DNA of 35,404 nt from Bacillota bacterium (GTDB taxonomy: Bacteria; Bacillota; UBA4882; UBA10575), in the NCBI GenBank assembly GCA_012735135.1, contig JAAYHY010000048.1, forward strand, positions 1-35,404, read 5' to 3'. Below the pieces are notes generated by a model. That model did not search any database, had not been told where the DNA came from, and saw nothing but the letters and a program-made list of their open reading frames with translations. Both the position numbers and the translations under genes were made by a program. This document shows, in pieces, positions 15,513 to 24,996 of this stretch (the stretch's first letter is position 1; each line of letters begins with the position of its first letter).

Positions 15513-17630
15513 GTGTCCGGACTTAATCCATTTTTCATCAGAAAAAGAACGACCTTGCTTCTATTATGCATTTTCGGCGTAGTAGGAATCCTGACAGGTC
15601 GTCTTTTCTATATTCAAGGGATTAAGGCCAACTACTACCAACACTTGGCCGAGGACCAAAGATTACGGGATATCCGGGTCGAGCCCATGCGCGGGACGAT
15701 TTTTGACCGGAAGATGAATACTTTGGCCTTCAGTTTCGACACGGAGGCAATCTATGCCATCCCTTACCAGATTAAGAACCCCCTGGCCGACGCAAAAATT
15801 ATTGCCGAAAAGTTAAACCTCTCCGAAAAGGAAGTTTACAGCAAGCTGACGAAGAAAACATCCTTTGTCTGGATTAAATTAAGGCCTTTACCCGAAGAGG
15901 TGCAGGCAATTAAAGAAGCCCGGATCCCCGGGGTAGAAATCGCCCAAAAGGCCCAACGCTTTTATCTTCAGGGTTCTTTGGCCGCACATTTACTGGGGAT
16001 TTCCGGTATTGACAACCAGGGTCTGGAGGGAATTGAGAATTATTACGACCAATACCTCCGGGGCATTCCCGGCAGTGAGCAAGCGGAGTATGATTCCAAG
16101 GGTAACCATATCCCCATGGGAGAACGGCGTTTTATCGACGCTCAGAATGGAGCGTCTTTAGTTTTAACCATTGACCAGGTAATCCAATACATCGCCGAAC
16201 GGGAGTTGGAAAAGGCGGTCGTGGAGAACGGGGCTAAACGGGGCGCGGTCATTTTGATGGATCCGATGACGGGAGAAATTTTGGCCCTGGCCAACTACCC
16301 AACGTTCGATCCCAATCAATATGCCCAGTATCCCACAGCCTATAGACGGAACTGGGTCCTGGTCGACCAGTATGAACCGGGTTCGACTTTTAAAATCATC
16401 ACGGCCGCCGCTGCCCTCGAAGAAGGAATCGTCCGCCGGGACTCTCCCTTCTTTGACCCGGGTTTTATTATCGTCGAAGACCGGACCCTCAAATGTTGGC
16501 GGGCCGGCGGCCATGGCAGTCAGACTTTTATCGAGGCGGTCGAAAATTCATGCAACCCGGTTTTTGCTTCTCTGGCGCTTCGTTTAGGACCTCAAAAATT
16601 TCTCCAGTATATCAGAGCTTTCGGTTTCGGCGAGCAAACCGGGGTCGATTTCCCCGGAGAAGCAAGGGGAATCATCCCTCCGCTTTCACGGATTAAAAAC
16701 GTGGAATTGGCCACCATCGGCTTTGGGCAGGGCATTTCGATCACCCCATTACAATTATTATGCGCGCTTTCCGCCATCGCCAACGGGGGCGAGTTGCTCC
16801 AACCCCGGTTGGTAAAAGAGATCCGTTCCCCCGACGGGCAAGAGGTCCTCAAAGAATTCGGGAAAAACACCATTCGCCGGGTGATCTCCAAAGAGACCGC
16901 CCGGGAACTTGCCACCATCTTGAGTTCGGTGGTGGAAAACGGTTCCGGAAACCGGGCGCGGATCGCCGGCTATACGGTGGCCGGCAAAACCGGCACGGCC
17001 CAAAAGCCGGGGAAAGGAGGATATGGGCAAGAGCGGATCGCCTCCTTCATTGGTTTCGCACCGGTAGAGGACCCTAAAGTCGCCGGAATAATCATCCTGG
17101 ATGAACCACAAGGTCCGGTGAAATATGGCGGGGTGATCGCCGCGCCCTTTTTCTCCACCATTGTTGGGGACACCCTAAAGTATTTAGAGGTGAAACCGAC
17201 TAAAATCACAGAAGAAAAGCGGCAAAAAACGGAGGAAAACTTGGTGGTGGTCCCGAACTTTCTCCATTTACCCCGCGCGGAAGCCATTCAAATTCTAAAA
17301 CAAATGGGATTAACCTACCGGGAATTGGGGACGGGAGAGTATGTAATCGCCCAGAACCCGAAAGCGGGGGTCACCGTAAAACCAAATACCACCATCATCC
17401 TTTACTGTGATGAGGAGTCGCGCTACGGAAAAGAACTTTCCACGGTCATTGTCCCTGACTTAAGCGGATTAACTCCCCGGGAGGCAGAGGAGGCCTTAAC
17501 GAAACTGGGATTAAAACTGTCCGTTCAGGGATGGGGGATTGCCCATCAGCAAATTCCGGCGCCGGGAACCCGCTTGACCACTGGCGCCACCGTCACCGTC
17601 TACTTTACCGCTGCGAAAACCAACCCTTAG
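15513..17630 (+). CDS. spoVD: Class B penicillin-binding protein with two PASTA domains (FtsI/SpoVD type)
   Basis: A septal or spore-cortex D,D-transpeptidase that cross-links peptidoglycan with a SEDS partner. Its 705 residues comprise a short cytoplasmic start, a membrane anchor (about 13-33), a PBP dimerisation domain (about 52-205), and a transpeptidase domain with the catalytic triad of motifs: SxxK at Ser291-Lys294 (PGSTFKI), SxN at 346-348 (SCN) and KTG at 492-494. Two PASTA repeats follow (about 577-640 and 647-702). GTG 15513 follows AGGGGGG. Having two PASTA modules and lying in the dcw cluster, it may be the vegetative FtsI/PbpB or the sporulation SpoVD; only one copy is in the window, so this stays open. 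Confidence 0.93.
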   Translation: MSGLNPFFIRKRTTLLLLCIFGVVGILTGRLFYIQGIKANYYQHLAEDQRLRDIRVEPMRGTIFDRKMNTLAFSFDTEAIYAIPYQIKNPLADAKIIAEKLNLSEKEVYSKLTKKTSFVWIKLRPLPEEVQAIKEARIPGVEIAQKAQRFYLQGSLAAHLLGISGIDNQGLEGIENYYDQYLRGIPGSEQAEYDSKGNHIPMGERRFIDAQNGASLVLTIDQVIQYIAERELEKAVVENGAKRGAVILMDPMTGEILALANYPTFDPNQYAQYPTAYRRNWVLVDQYEPGSTFKIITAAAALEEGIVRRDSPFFDPGFIIVEDRTLKCWRAGGHGSQTFIEAVENSCNPVFASLALRLGPQKFLQYIRAFGFGEQTGVDFPGEARGIIPPLSRIKNVELATIGFGQGISITPLQLLCALSAIANGGELLQPRLVKEIRSPDGQEVLKEFGKNTIRRVISKETARELATILSSVVENGSGNRARIAGYTVAGKTGTAQKPGKGGYGQERIASFIGFAPVEDPKVAGIIILDEPQGPVKYGGVIAAPFFSTIVGDTLKYLEVKPTKITEEKRQKTEENLVVVPNFLHLPRAEAIQILKQMGLTYRELGTGEYVIAQNPKAGVTVKPNTTIILYCDEESRYGKELSTVIVPDLSGLTPREAEEALTKLGLKLSVQGWGIAHQQIPAPGTRLTTGATVTVYFTAAKTNP

Positions 17631-17701
17631 TGGAATAATATGCTAATAAATGTAAAGAATAACATTGGATCAGGAATATTTGTAATTTGAAGGTGTTGTC
17701 A

Positions 17702-19171
17702 ATGAAGTTAAGAACTATTTTGGAAAATATCCCCATACGTAAACTCAATGGTGATCCGGACGTTGAAATTACCACGGTCTGTGCCAATTCGCAAGAAGTG
17801 ACCCCCGGCGCCCTATTTATTGCACTGAAGGGTTCGCTCCACGACGGACATGATTTTATCTCCGAAGCAGTGGCGAAAGGCGCCCGCGCCGTCATGGTGG
17901 AAAAAGAAGTCCCGGTCCCGCCGGAGATCAGCATGGTGCTGGTGGATAATACCCAAACCGCCCAGACCTTTGCCGGTAAAAATTTCTATGGGGATCCGGC
18001 TTCCAAACTTAAACTCATCGGTATTACCGGCACCAAAGGCAAGACGACCACCACTTTTATGATTTATTCAATTTTAAAGGCCGCCGGTTATAAAACCGGC
18101 CTCATCGGTACCATTTACAATTTAGTGAACGGACAGAAATTGGCCACCAAAAACACCACCCCGGATTCGCTGGCTTTGCAACAACTGATGGCGGAGATGG
18201 TTAAAGCGGAAACCGAATACGTAGTGATGGAAGTCTCTTCCCACGCCATTGCCTTGGGGCGTATTGCCGGCTTGTCCTTTTACCGGGGAGTCTTCACCAA
18301 CATCACCCGGGATCATCTGGATTTCCACCATACTTTTACGGAATATTTTAAGGTAAAGGCGAGCTTTTTCCGGAACCTGCCACCTACCGCCAAAGCTGCC
18401 ATCAACATGGATGATCCCCACGGGTCCGAAGTTGCGGCTGTGACAAAGGGAGAAGTCATCGGCTACGGTCTGCAGGCAGGACTCACCGTACGGGCGGAAA
18501 AGGTAAAAACCTCCATGAAGCATACGGAGTTTGAGCTGATTAGCCCGGCGGGGCGCATACCGGTCCGGCTGAACCTCATCGGCCAATTCAACGTTTACAA
18601 TGCTTTAGCCGCCGGCGCTGTTGGTTTTTCCTTAGGTCTTAATCCGGAAACAGTGACCCGTGGTTTGGAGCTACTTCCGGGAGTGCCGGGCCGGTTCCAA
18701 CAGGTCCCTACTCAAGGTGAATACGCGGTTGTCATCGATTACGCCCATACACCCGATAGTTTAAAAAATTTACTTGCGACCGCCCGGGCCTTGGCGCCGA
18801 AACGGGTAATAACGGTTTTTGGGTGCGGAGGCAACCGGGACCAGGGCAAAAGGCCCCTGATGGGCGGGGTCGCCGCGGAATTAAGCGATTACACCATCAT
18901 TACCAACGACAATCCCCGGCGGGAAGATCCGGAAGTAATCGCCGCTCAGATTAAAGCCGGCTTTTTAGAAACCAAGCCCGACGGAGCTTTTGAGGTCCTC
19001 CTCGACCGGAAAGAAGCGATTCGCAAAGCCGTCCTCATGGCCGAAAAGGGCGATCTGGTTGTCATCGCCGGAAAAGGCCATGAAACCTATCAAGACTTTG
19101 GTACATACAAGATCCATTTTGACGATAAAGAAACGGCTGAAGCAGCAATAAAAGAGAAAGAAGAGGCGTAA
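17702..19171 (+). CDS. murE: UDP-MurNAc-L-Ala-D-Glu--meso-diaminopimelate ligase
   Basis: An ATP-dependent cytoplasmic ligase adding the third residue to the peptidoglycan stem. Residues 107-117 hold the P-loop GITGTKGKTTT. The DNPRREDP segment in the C-terminal domain is the signature for meso-diaminopimelate rather than lysine, so the wall should be of the DAP type. Also visible are NITRDHLDFHHT and VFGCGGNRDQGKR. ATG 17702 is preferred over the tracked TTG 17687 because GAAGGTG sits 7 bases before it. The resulting 489 residues are family length. It ends 2 bases before murF, with which it is surely co-transcribed. Confidence 0.97.
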   Translation: MKLRTILENIPIRKLNGDPDVEITTVCANSQEVTPGALFIALKGSLHDGHDFISEAVAKGARAVMVEKEVPVPPEISMVLVDNTQTAQTFAGKNFYGDPASKLKLIGITGTKGKTTTTFMIYSILKAAGYKTGLIGTIYNLVNGQKLATKNTTPDSLALQQLMAEMVKAETEYVVMEVSSHAIALGRIAGLSFYRGVFTNITRDHLDFHHTFTEYFKVKASFFRNLPPTAKAAINMDDPHGSEVAAVTKGEVIGYGLQAGLTVRAEKVKTSMKHTEFELISPAGRIPVRLNLIGQFNVYNALAAGAVGFSLGLNPETVTRGLELLPGVPGRFQQVPTQGEYAVVIDYAHTPDSLKNLLATARALAPKRVITVFGCGGNRDQGKRPLMGGVAAELSDYTIITNDNPRREDPEVIAAQIKAGFLETKPDGAFEVLLDRKEAIRKAVLMAEKGDLVVIAGKGHETYQDFGTYKIHFDDKETAEAAIKEKEEA

Positions 19172-19173
19172 CC

Positions 19174-20583
19174 ATGCCGGAATTTACTAACGAAGAACTA
19201 ATCAGCGCCACCAACGGAAAGTTGGTGCGGAGTGGGAACCAGGAGAAAATTGGCGGGGTCAGTATCGACAGTAGAACCCTGGTTCCGGGGGATGTTTTTT
19301 TTGCCCTCAAGGGTCCCCATTTCGACGGCCACGATTATGTGGAGGCGGCCATCAACAAGGGAGCGGCCGCGGTCATCATCGAAAAGGAGATTTCTATACC
19401 CCCGTCCTGGCCGGGCACCGTCCTTAAAGTCCCCGACACCCGGCAGGCCTTCGGATATTTAGCCCGTTTCCACCGACTCCGTTTCGAGCTACCGGTCATC
19501 GGTATCACCGGAAGCAATGGTAAAACCACCACCAAGGAGTTGATCGCCGCCATCCTCGCCCAAAGGGGAAATGTGGTGAAAACTGAGAAAAACTATAACA
19601 ACGAAATCGGACTCCCGCTTACCCTCTTGAAGATTAACGCCGCCACCAAAGCCGTGGTGGTGGAGATGGGGATGCGGGGTAAAGGGCAGATTGCTTATTT
19701 GGCAGAACTGGCCCGCCCGACGCTGGGCGTCATAACCAACATTGGCCTGACCCACTTGGAACTGCTGGGGAGCCAGGCGGCGATCGCCGAAGCGAAGGGT
19801 GAATTAATCCAAGCCCTTCCTCCTTCCGGGGTTGCCGTGCTGAATGGGGATGATCCTTTAGTTAGCCGGATGGGGAGGGCCTGTCCCGGACAACCCCTTT
19901 TTTACCGGCTCTCTTCCGGCAAGGATGAAGCGGGGCCCCGTCCCGACCTTTTTGCCGTGGCCATTACGACCAAAGGGGAGAGGGAGGAGGTAACCGTTGA
20001 CGGCCGGTGGGGTAAATTCGACTTTAGTCTTCCGCTCCTCGGCCGCCATAACGTAGCCAATGCCTTAGCCGCGGCGCTCGTTGGCCTAAGTCTTGGCCTT
20101 ACCCCGGCTGAAGTCGCCCAAGGCTTGGCCGGGGTACAGAATGTGGAGAAACGTCTCCGCAAGTTGGAGGTGGCCGGAATTACCGTTTTGGACGATACTT
20201 ACAACGCCAGCCCGGCTTCGGTTCAAGCGGCCTTGGAGGTTTTGCGGAAATTAAATAACCCCGGGCGGAAAATAGCAGTGTTGGGAGATATGCTGGAACT
20301 GGGACCAATCAGTAAAGAAGCCCATTGGCAAACCGGGGCACTGGTCGCCGCCTCCGGCTGCAATGCCCTCTTTGCCTACGGCCCTCTCTCCTTGGCCACA
20401 AAAGAAGGCGCGGCGAAAAACGGTGTGTTTGCCCGCCATTTCTCCAGTAAGGAAGAATTATGGCAGGAGTTGGAAGCCTATTTGTCTCCGGGCGATGCGG
20501 TCCTGATCAAAGGATCCCGGGGCATGGCAATGGATGAGGTCGTCGCAAAAGTAATTACCTTAGAGAGGGAGGGAGAGCAATGA
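19174..20583 (+). CDS. murF: UDP-MurNAc-tripeptide--D-alanyl-D-alanine ligase
   Basis: Adds D-Ala-D-Ala to complete the pentapeptide stem. The 469 residues are family length. Mur ligase motifs are visible: GITGSNGKTTTKE (P-loop, about 110-122), NYNNEIGLPLTLL, VVEMGMRGKGQI and LDDTYNASPASVQAAL. It starts at ATG 19174 two bases after murE and ends in an ATGA overlap with mraY, so expression of murE-murF-mraY is likely coupled. Confidence 0.96.
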   Translation: MPEFTNEELISATNGKLVRSGNQEKIGGVSIDSRTLVPGDVFFALKGPHFDGHDYVEAAINKGAAAVIIEKEISIPPSWPGTVLKVPDTRQAFGYLARFHRLRFELPVIGITGSNGKTTTKELIAAILAQRGNVVKTEKNYNNEIGLPLTLLKINAATKAVVVEMGMRGKGQIAYLAELARPTLGVITNIGLTHLELLGSQAAIAEAKGELIQALPPSGVAVLNGDDPLVSRMGRACPGQPLFYRLSSGKDEAGPRPDLFAVAITTKGEREEVTVDGRWGKFDFSLPLLGRHNVANALAAALVGLSLGLTPAEVAQGLAGVQNVEKRLRKLEVAGITVLDDTYNASPASVQAALEVLRKLNNPGRKIAVLGDMLELGPISKEAHWQTGALVAASGCNALFAYGPLSLATKEGAAKNGVFARHFSSKEELWQELEAYLSPGDAVLIKGSRGMAMDEVVAKVITLEREGEQ

Positions 20584-21560
20584 GGATCCCTTGGCTTGCT
20601 CTTATTTTAGCAGGAACAACGGCCTTTTTATTTATCATTCTCTTTGGGCCTTCAATCATTCGTCTTTTAACCAAATTAAAATTGGGTCAAACCGTCCGTA
20701 CCGACGGGCCGAAAACCCACCAAAAGAAAAGCGGTACCCCGACCATGGGAGGGGTTCTGATTTTGTTTGGGATTACCGCCGGGACTTTAGCCGGTTTAGG
20801 CAGTCATTGGTCAAATAATCTACGGTGGACCCTCTTTTTGACCCTCGGGTATGGCGCCTTAGGCTTCCTGGATGATCTTTTGAATATTATTTACCATCGT
20901 TCCTTAGGTTTAAAAGCCCGTTATAAACTGCTGGGACAAGTATTTTTCGCCGGTCTATTCGGGTTGTATGTGGTGCAATCGGGGGTTATGGAGACCTTAA
21001 AAATACCTTATTTCTCCACCCACTTGGCCTTCATCAACCCGGTGCTCACCTTTCTCTTTGTTGTCTTTACTTTGGTCGCCATGTCCAATGCGGTTAATCT
21101 CACCGATGGACTGGACGGGTTAGCCGGCGGCACCACGCTCATCGCCGGACTGGCCATGGGGATCCTCGCTTTGCTTCAAGGTGAAACCGCTCTGGCCACC
21201 TTTGCCGCAGCTATAGTTGGCGCCTGTTTGGGTTTTGTCTGGTTTAACGCCCCCCCGGCCCAGGTTTTTATGGGGGACACCGGCGCGTTAGCTCTCGGCG
21301 GCGCTTTAGGAGCGATCGGCATCCTCTCCCGGACCGCCCTTTTTCTCCCCATTATCGGTGGGATCTTTGTCGCCGAAAACCTCTCGGTGATTCTCCAAGT
21401 CCTTAGTTTCAAGGCCACCGGAAAACGAATTTTACGCATGGCGCCCTTACATCACCATTATGAATTGGGCGGCCTCTCCGAAAGCAAAGTGGTGATTCGC
21501 TTTTGGATTGTAGGCATCCTCTTGGCATTATTAGGACTCGCCGGTTATAAAATAGGATAG
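20580..21560 (+). CDS. mraY: Phospho-N-acetylmuramoyl-pentapeptide transferase
   Basis: An integral membrane enzyme that transfers phospho-MurNAc-pentapeptide to undecaprenyl phosphate, forming lipid I. The 326 residues form about ten hydrophobic segments. Signatures: GTPTMGG early, the Asp pair LGFLDDLLNI, the catalytic loop NAVNLTDGLDGLAGG, FMGDTGALALGG and the HHHYELGG loop. Its start overlaps the murF stop (ATGA). In most Bacillota murD would be next; here a short gap with a stable hairpin leads to the SEDS gene instead. Confidence 0.97.
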   Translation: MRIPWLALILAGTTAFLFIILFGPSIIRLLTKLKLGQTVRTDGPKTHQKKSGTPTMGGVLILFGITAGTLAGLGSHWSNNLRWTLFLTLGYGALGFLDDLLNIIYHRSLGLKARYKLLGQVFFAGLFGLYVVQSGVMETLKIPYFSTHLAFINPVLTFLFVVFTLVAMSNAVNLTDGLDGLAGGTTLIAGLAMGILALLQGETALATFAAAIVGACLGFVWFNAPPAQVFMGDTGALALGGALGAIGILSRTALFLPIIGGIFVAENLSVILQVLSFKATGKRILRMAPLHHHYELGGLSESKVVIRFWIVGILLALLGLAGYKIG

Positions 21561-21603
21561 GTGATCTTAAAAGCCGGCAGGAGAATTATTGAATAATCGT
21601 CCA

Positions 21604-21621
21604 CGCTGGCTTCGGCCAGCG
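21604..21621 (+). other. UUCG-tetraloop hairpin between mraY and ftsW
   Basis: CGCTGGC-TTCG-GCCAGCG is a perfect 7-bp stem closed by a C(UUCG)G tetraloop, an especially stable RNA fold. No T tract follows, so it is more likely an mRNA processing or stability element than a terminator. It marks the place where murD would normally be. Confidence 0.6.
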
Positions 21622-21672
21622 CATATGAGGTAATGAAAATAACCGGACTATTTTCTGGGTTGAGGTGAGGAA

Positions 21673-22773
21673 ATGAAAGCTGGTAGGCCTGATTTGTTCA
21701 TCTTCTTGATCGTTCTCTTCCTGTTGATCCTGGGCGTGGTGATGGTGACCAGCGCTAGTTTCCCCCGCGCCTTAAGTTCGACCGGCGGCGCCGATCCCTT
21801 TACTTTTGGCAAGAAGCAATTGTTCTTTGCCTTCCTCTCGTTGGTCATGATGGCAATCATGATTAACTTTGACTACCACCGTTTTCGTAAGCTCACGGTG
21901 GTCTTTGCCGTTTTGGCCCCGGTCTTTTTGGTCCTGGTCCTTTTTTTCGGCGATGAAATCAACGGCGCCCGCCGGTGGTTTGATTTTCGCGTCTTTAACT
22001 TTCAACCTTCGGAATTCGCCAAACTGGCCCTCATTTTTGTCCTGGCCCATTACTTAGCCGAAATCGGGCAGGAAGTGCGGAACTTCACCACCGGTATTCT
22101 GATCCCCTTGATTTACGTTGGTTTAATCTGCGGGTTAATTATGATGGAGCCGGACTTGGGAACAACCATTGTGGTGTTTGCCATCTTTGTGGCGATGCTT
22201 TTTGCCGCCGGGATGCGGATCAGTCATCTGTTTCTCCTCGGATTGGGAGGTCTCGCTGCCAGTGCTTTCTTAATTCTGCAAGAACCCTACCGGTTACAGC
22301 GGCTTTTTTCCTTTATCGATCCGACCCAGGACCCGAAAGGCTCGGGCTGGCAGATTCTCCAGTCGCTTATGGCTTTAGGCTCGGGGGGAATTATCGGTTT
22401 AGGCTTGGGGCGGAGCCGGCAGAAATTTTTCTACTTACCGGAACCCCATACCGACTATATCTTCTCCATCATCGGCGAAGAATTGGGGTTATTGGGCACC
22501 AGCTTAATCCTTTTCCTCTTTTTGGGTCTGGCCTGGCGGGGATATAAAATTGCGCTAGCCGCCAATGATACTTATGGCAGCCTTTTAGCCGTGGGGATCA
22601 CTTCCTGGCTGGTGATGCAAGCCTTAATCAATATTGCCGTGGTGACAGCCACCATTCCGGCCACGGGGATTACCCTTCCCCTCTTAAGCTACGGTGGTTC
22701 ATCCCTGGGGATTACCATGATTGCCGTGGGAATCCTTTTGAATATTTCCCGCACAACCCGGGATAATCTATAA
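21673..22773 (+). CDS. ftsW: SEDS-family glycosyltransferase (FtsW/SpoVE)
   Basis: A polytopic membrane peptidoglycan polymerase that works with a class B PBP, here presumably the PASTA PBP in the same cluster. The 366 residues have about ten hydrophobic segments. Family signatures: NGARRWFDF, QPSEFAKLALIF, EPDLGTT with the presumed catalytic Asp, PEPHTDYIFSIIGEELG, and ATGITLPLLSYGGSS near the end. It starts at ATG 21673 after GAGGTGAGG. FtsW (division) and SpoVE (sporulation) are not separable from sequence reading alone. Confidence 0.94.
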   Translation: MKAGRPDLFIFLIVLFLLILGVVMVTSASFPRALSSTGGADPFTFGKKQLFFAFLSLVMMAIMINFDYHRFRKLTVVFAVLAPVFLVLVLFFGDEINGARRWFDFRVFNFQPSEFAKLALIFVLAHYLAEIGQEVRNFTTGILIPLIYVGLICGLIMMEPDLGTTIVVFAIFVAMLFAAGMRISHLFLLGLGGLAASAFLILQEPYRLQRLFSFIDPTQDPKGSGWQILQSLMALGSGGIIGLGLGRSRQKFFYLPEPHTDYIFSIIGEELGLLGTSLILFLFLGLAWRGYKIALAANDTYGSLLAVGITSWLVMQALINIAVVTATIPATGITLPLLSYGGSSLGITMIAVGILLNISRTTRDNL

Positions 22774-22777
22774 ATCT

Positions 22778-22855
22778 GTAGGTAGAAGCGTGTTCAACCT
22801 AGGGACAACCTGGCCCGTTGTCACTAAGATGATGTCTTTTGCATAAAATACCTAC
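22778..22855 (+). other. Candidate structured leader upstream of murA
   Basis: GTAGGTA (22778-22784) pairs with TACCTAC (22849-22855), enclosing GACAAC-CTGGCCC-GTTGTC (22804-22822) and AAGA-TGATG-TCTT. Together this would be a three-helix junction. It lies about 100 bases ahead of the chosen murA start. It may be an RNA regulatory element, but no known riboswitch was recognised. Confidence 0.35.
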
Positions 22856-22953
22856 GTCAAAAAGGCATAAAGAACATGCGTCACCATAGTTACGGCTCCT
22901 TTACTTCTATTTTAATCGCAATCACCGCTTCGGCAAGGATGGAGGTGACACGG

Positions 22954-24216
22954 GTGGAGCAATTGCATATCGTCGGCGGACAGCGCCTCCAAGGCCAAGT
23001 CCGCATCAGTGGCGCGAAAAACGCGGTTTTAAAATTAATGGCCGCCTCCCTGTTGGTGGAGGACGAATGTATTATCCGGAATGTGCCTTTAATTAAAGAT
23101 GTCTTAACCATGATCGAGGTCTTGCGCAGTTTAGGAGTGGAGTTATCCTGGGAGGAGGAAGCGGTCCTCAGAATTAAACCGAAAAAAGGGTTGAACTATG
23201 TCGCCCCTGATGAACTGGTCCGGGAGATGCGCGCCTCCGTGCAGGTGATGGGGCCCCTTTTAACCAAGATCGGTAAAGTTAAACTGTTTCAACCGGGAGG
23301 CTGTGTGATCGGGCAACGACCAATTGATCTGCATCTCAAGGGCTTTCAGGCTTTAGGCGCCAAGGTTATCGAAGAACACGGTTACGTTTATGCCGAAGCC
23401 AGCAAGCTGAAGGGGGTCGATATCCACCTTGACTTCCCCAGTGTCGGCGCGACGGAGAATATTATGGCGGCGGCGATTCTGGCCGAAGGGACCACAGTCA
23501 TTAAAAACGCCGCGAAAGAACCGGAAATTATCGAAGAACAGAACTTTTATAACCGTTTAGGCGCCCGCATTCGCGGCGCGGGCACCGATACAATCCGGAT
23601 TGAAGGCGTCCCCGCTTTACGCTCGGTTCCGGTCGACTATACGGTAATTCCGGACCGGATTGAAGCCGGAACCTATCTTCTGGCCGCGGCCATCACCGGC
23701 GGAAAGGTTACCCTTTTGGATGTGATTCCCGAACATTTTGAGGCCTTGACCTCAAAATTAAAAGAGAGCGGGGTCCAAGTAGAGATTGACGGCGACACCA
23801 TAACGGTGACCGCCAATAAAAAATTAGAGGCGATCGATGTCACCGTCTTACCCTATCCCGGTTTTCCCACCGATCTCCAACCGCAGATGACGGCCGTCAT
23901 GTCCCTGGCCGATGGTACAAGTCTGATCACAGAAAATGTGTTCGGAGGGCGCTTCCGCTATGTCGATGAGTTAATCCGCATGGGCGCCAACATCCGGGTG
24001 GAAGGAAGAAGCGCGGTGGTGAAAGGGGTAAAACGCCTGACCGGCGCTACCGTGATTGCTCCGGATTTACGGGCGGGCGCGGCCTTGGTCCTCGCCGGCT
24101 TGGCCGCCGAAGGAAAAACCATCATTGAAGGGGTTCATTTTATTGACCGCGGCTATGAACGGATCGAAGAAAAACTAGCCGCCTTAGGCGCCGAAATCTC
24201 CCGCATCCGCTTATAA
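22954..24216 (+). CDS. murA: UDP-N-acetylglucosamine 1-carboxyvinyltransferase
   Basis: Catalyses the first committed step of peptidoglycan synthesis, transferring enolpyruvate from PEP to UDP-GlcNAc in the cytoplasm. GTG 22954 is chosen because GGAGGTGA lies 5 bases upstream and because the protein then begins VEQLHIVGGQRLQGQVRISGAKNA, as in the family; the tracked ATG 22876 would add 26 odd residues. At 420 residues it is standard length. The catalytic cysteine Cys117 is present in PGGCVIGQRP, so fosfomycin sensitivity is expected. Further family motifs are FPTDLQPQMTAVM and GGRFRYVDEL. Its place after ftsW, where murG or murB usually lies, is a rearranged dcw layout. Confidence 0.96.
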   Translation: MEQLHIVGGQRLQGQVRISGAKNAVLKLMAASLLVEDECIIRNVPLIKDVLTMIEVLRSLGVELSWEEEAVLRIKPKKGLNYVAPDELVREMRASVQVMGPLLTKIGKVKLFQPGGCVIGQRPIDLHLKGFQALGAKVIEEHGYVYAEASKLKGVDIHLDFPSVGATENIMAAAILAEGTTVIKNAAKEPEIIEEQNFYNRLGARIRGAGTDTIRIEGVPALRSVPVDYTVIPDRIEAGTYLLAAAITGGKVTLLDVIPEHFEALTSKLKESGVQVEIDGDTITVTANKKLEAIDVTVLPYPGFPTDLQPQMTAVMSLADGTSLITENVFGGRFRYVDELIRMGANIRVEGRSAVVKGVKRLTGATVIAPDLRAGAALVLAGLAAEGKTIIEGVHFIDRGYERIEEKLAALGAEISRIRL

Positions 24217-24367
24217 AGGAAGAGCCCCAACATATGCTGCTTATCATGGACGAGAAAACTGAGTATAAATTTTCCTCCCACTGTAAAGAGTAAAAAATAA
24301 GGAATATTTTTCAGAGAAGATCGTAACATTTAAGGAGAGAACTAATTTTGATGGGGAGGGGCAAATT

Positions 24368-24850
24368 TTGGAAACGAAAAAATCACTAAAGGCCTTTACT
24401 TCAATATTGACTAAAGTAGCCGGTCTGGTTTTCTTTGCGTTTCTTGCCATCTCATTGGGGGTTATTTTCGGTACCTTGTTTAAGGACTGGGTAAGCGAGG
24501 ATCCTTTATCGCCGGTCCAAGGCGTCAATGAGCCATACAAGGAACCACTGACCATCAAACTTCCGGAGCAAGAGGCGCCTGAAGACACCAGCAGTGCTTA
24601 TTTCTCTGCCGACGAATATTTCCCGTCCGAAACGCCAGTTAAGTTTAAAGTGCAAGTCGGACCATTCCAAGTCCGGGAGGAAGCGCTCCAGGTCGCCAAT
24701 ACCTTACAGAACGAAGGCTATCCGGTTTTTGTCAGCAAAGGCCTCCCGTGTTATGTCCAAGTTGGCGCCTTTTCCAACCCAAACAACGCCAATAATCTCC
24801 AGAATGAATTGCTCAGTAAAGGTTATTCCGCCTATATTAAACAGGAATAA
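24368..24850 (+). CDS. SPOR-domain membrane protein
   Basis: A 160-residue bitopic protein with a short basic start, one hydrophobic segment (about 18-38), an acidic/proline-rich linker (about 45-90) and a C-terminal SPOR domain (about 94-158). The SPOR domain shows the internal repeat FKVQVGPFQVREEALQVA / YVQVGAFSNPNNANNLQ. SPOR domains bind denuded peptidoglycan at septa, which fits the neighbouring wall genes. TTG 24368 follows GGGGAGGGG. No catalytic domain is present, so a structural or recruiting role at the septum or forespore is inferred. It ends the wall cluster at a strong terminator. Confidence 0.82.
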   Translation: METKKSLKAFTSILTKVAGLVFFAFLAISLGVIFGTLFKDWVSEDPLSPVQGVNEPYKEPLTIKLPEQEAPEDTSSAYFSADEYFPSETPVKFKVQVGPFQVREEALQVANTLQNEGYPVFVSKGLPCYVQVGAFSNPNNANNLQNELLSKGYSAYIKQE

Positions 24851-24889
24851 TCCGCCAACCGATTGGAAAGATCCGTCTGTGCTTCCAAA

Positions 24890-24943
24890 ACGACAATTCT
24901 TTTTTAAAGCAGGATTTAAAACAGAATTGTCGTATTTTTTTTT
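24890..24943 (+). terminator. Long Rho-independent terminator after the SPOR gene
   Basis: ACGACAATTCT pairs with AGAATTGTCGT, and inside it TTTTAAA-GCAGGA-TTTAAAA continues the stem, giving about 18 bp before a nine-T tract. It separates the wall cluster from the redox/hydrogenase cluster. Confidence 0.93.
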
Positions 24944-24996
24944 AGGCTCTTTTTTTAACGGAATAAAACAGTCAATTTCCATAAGGAGATGGCCGG

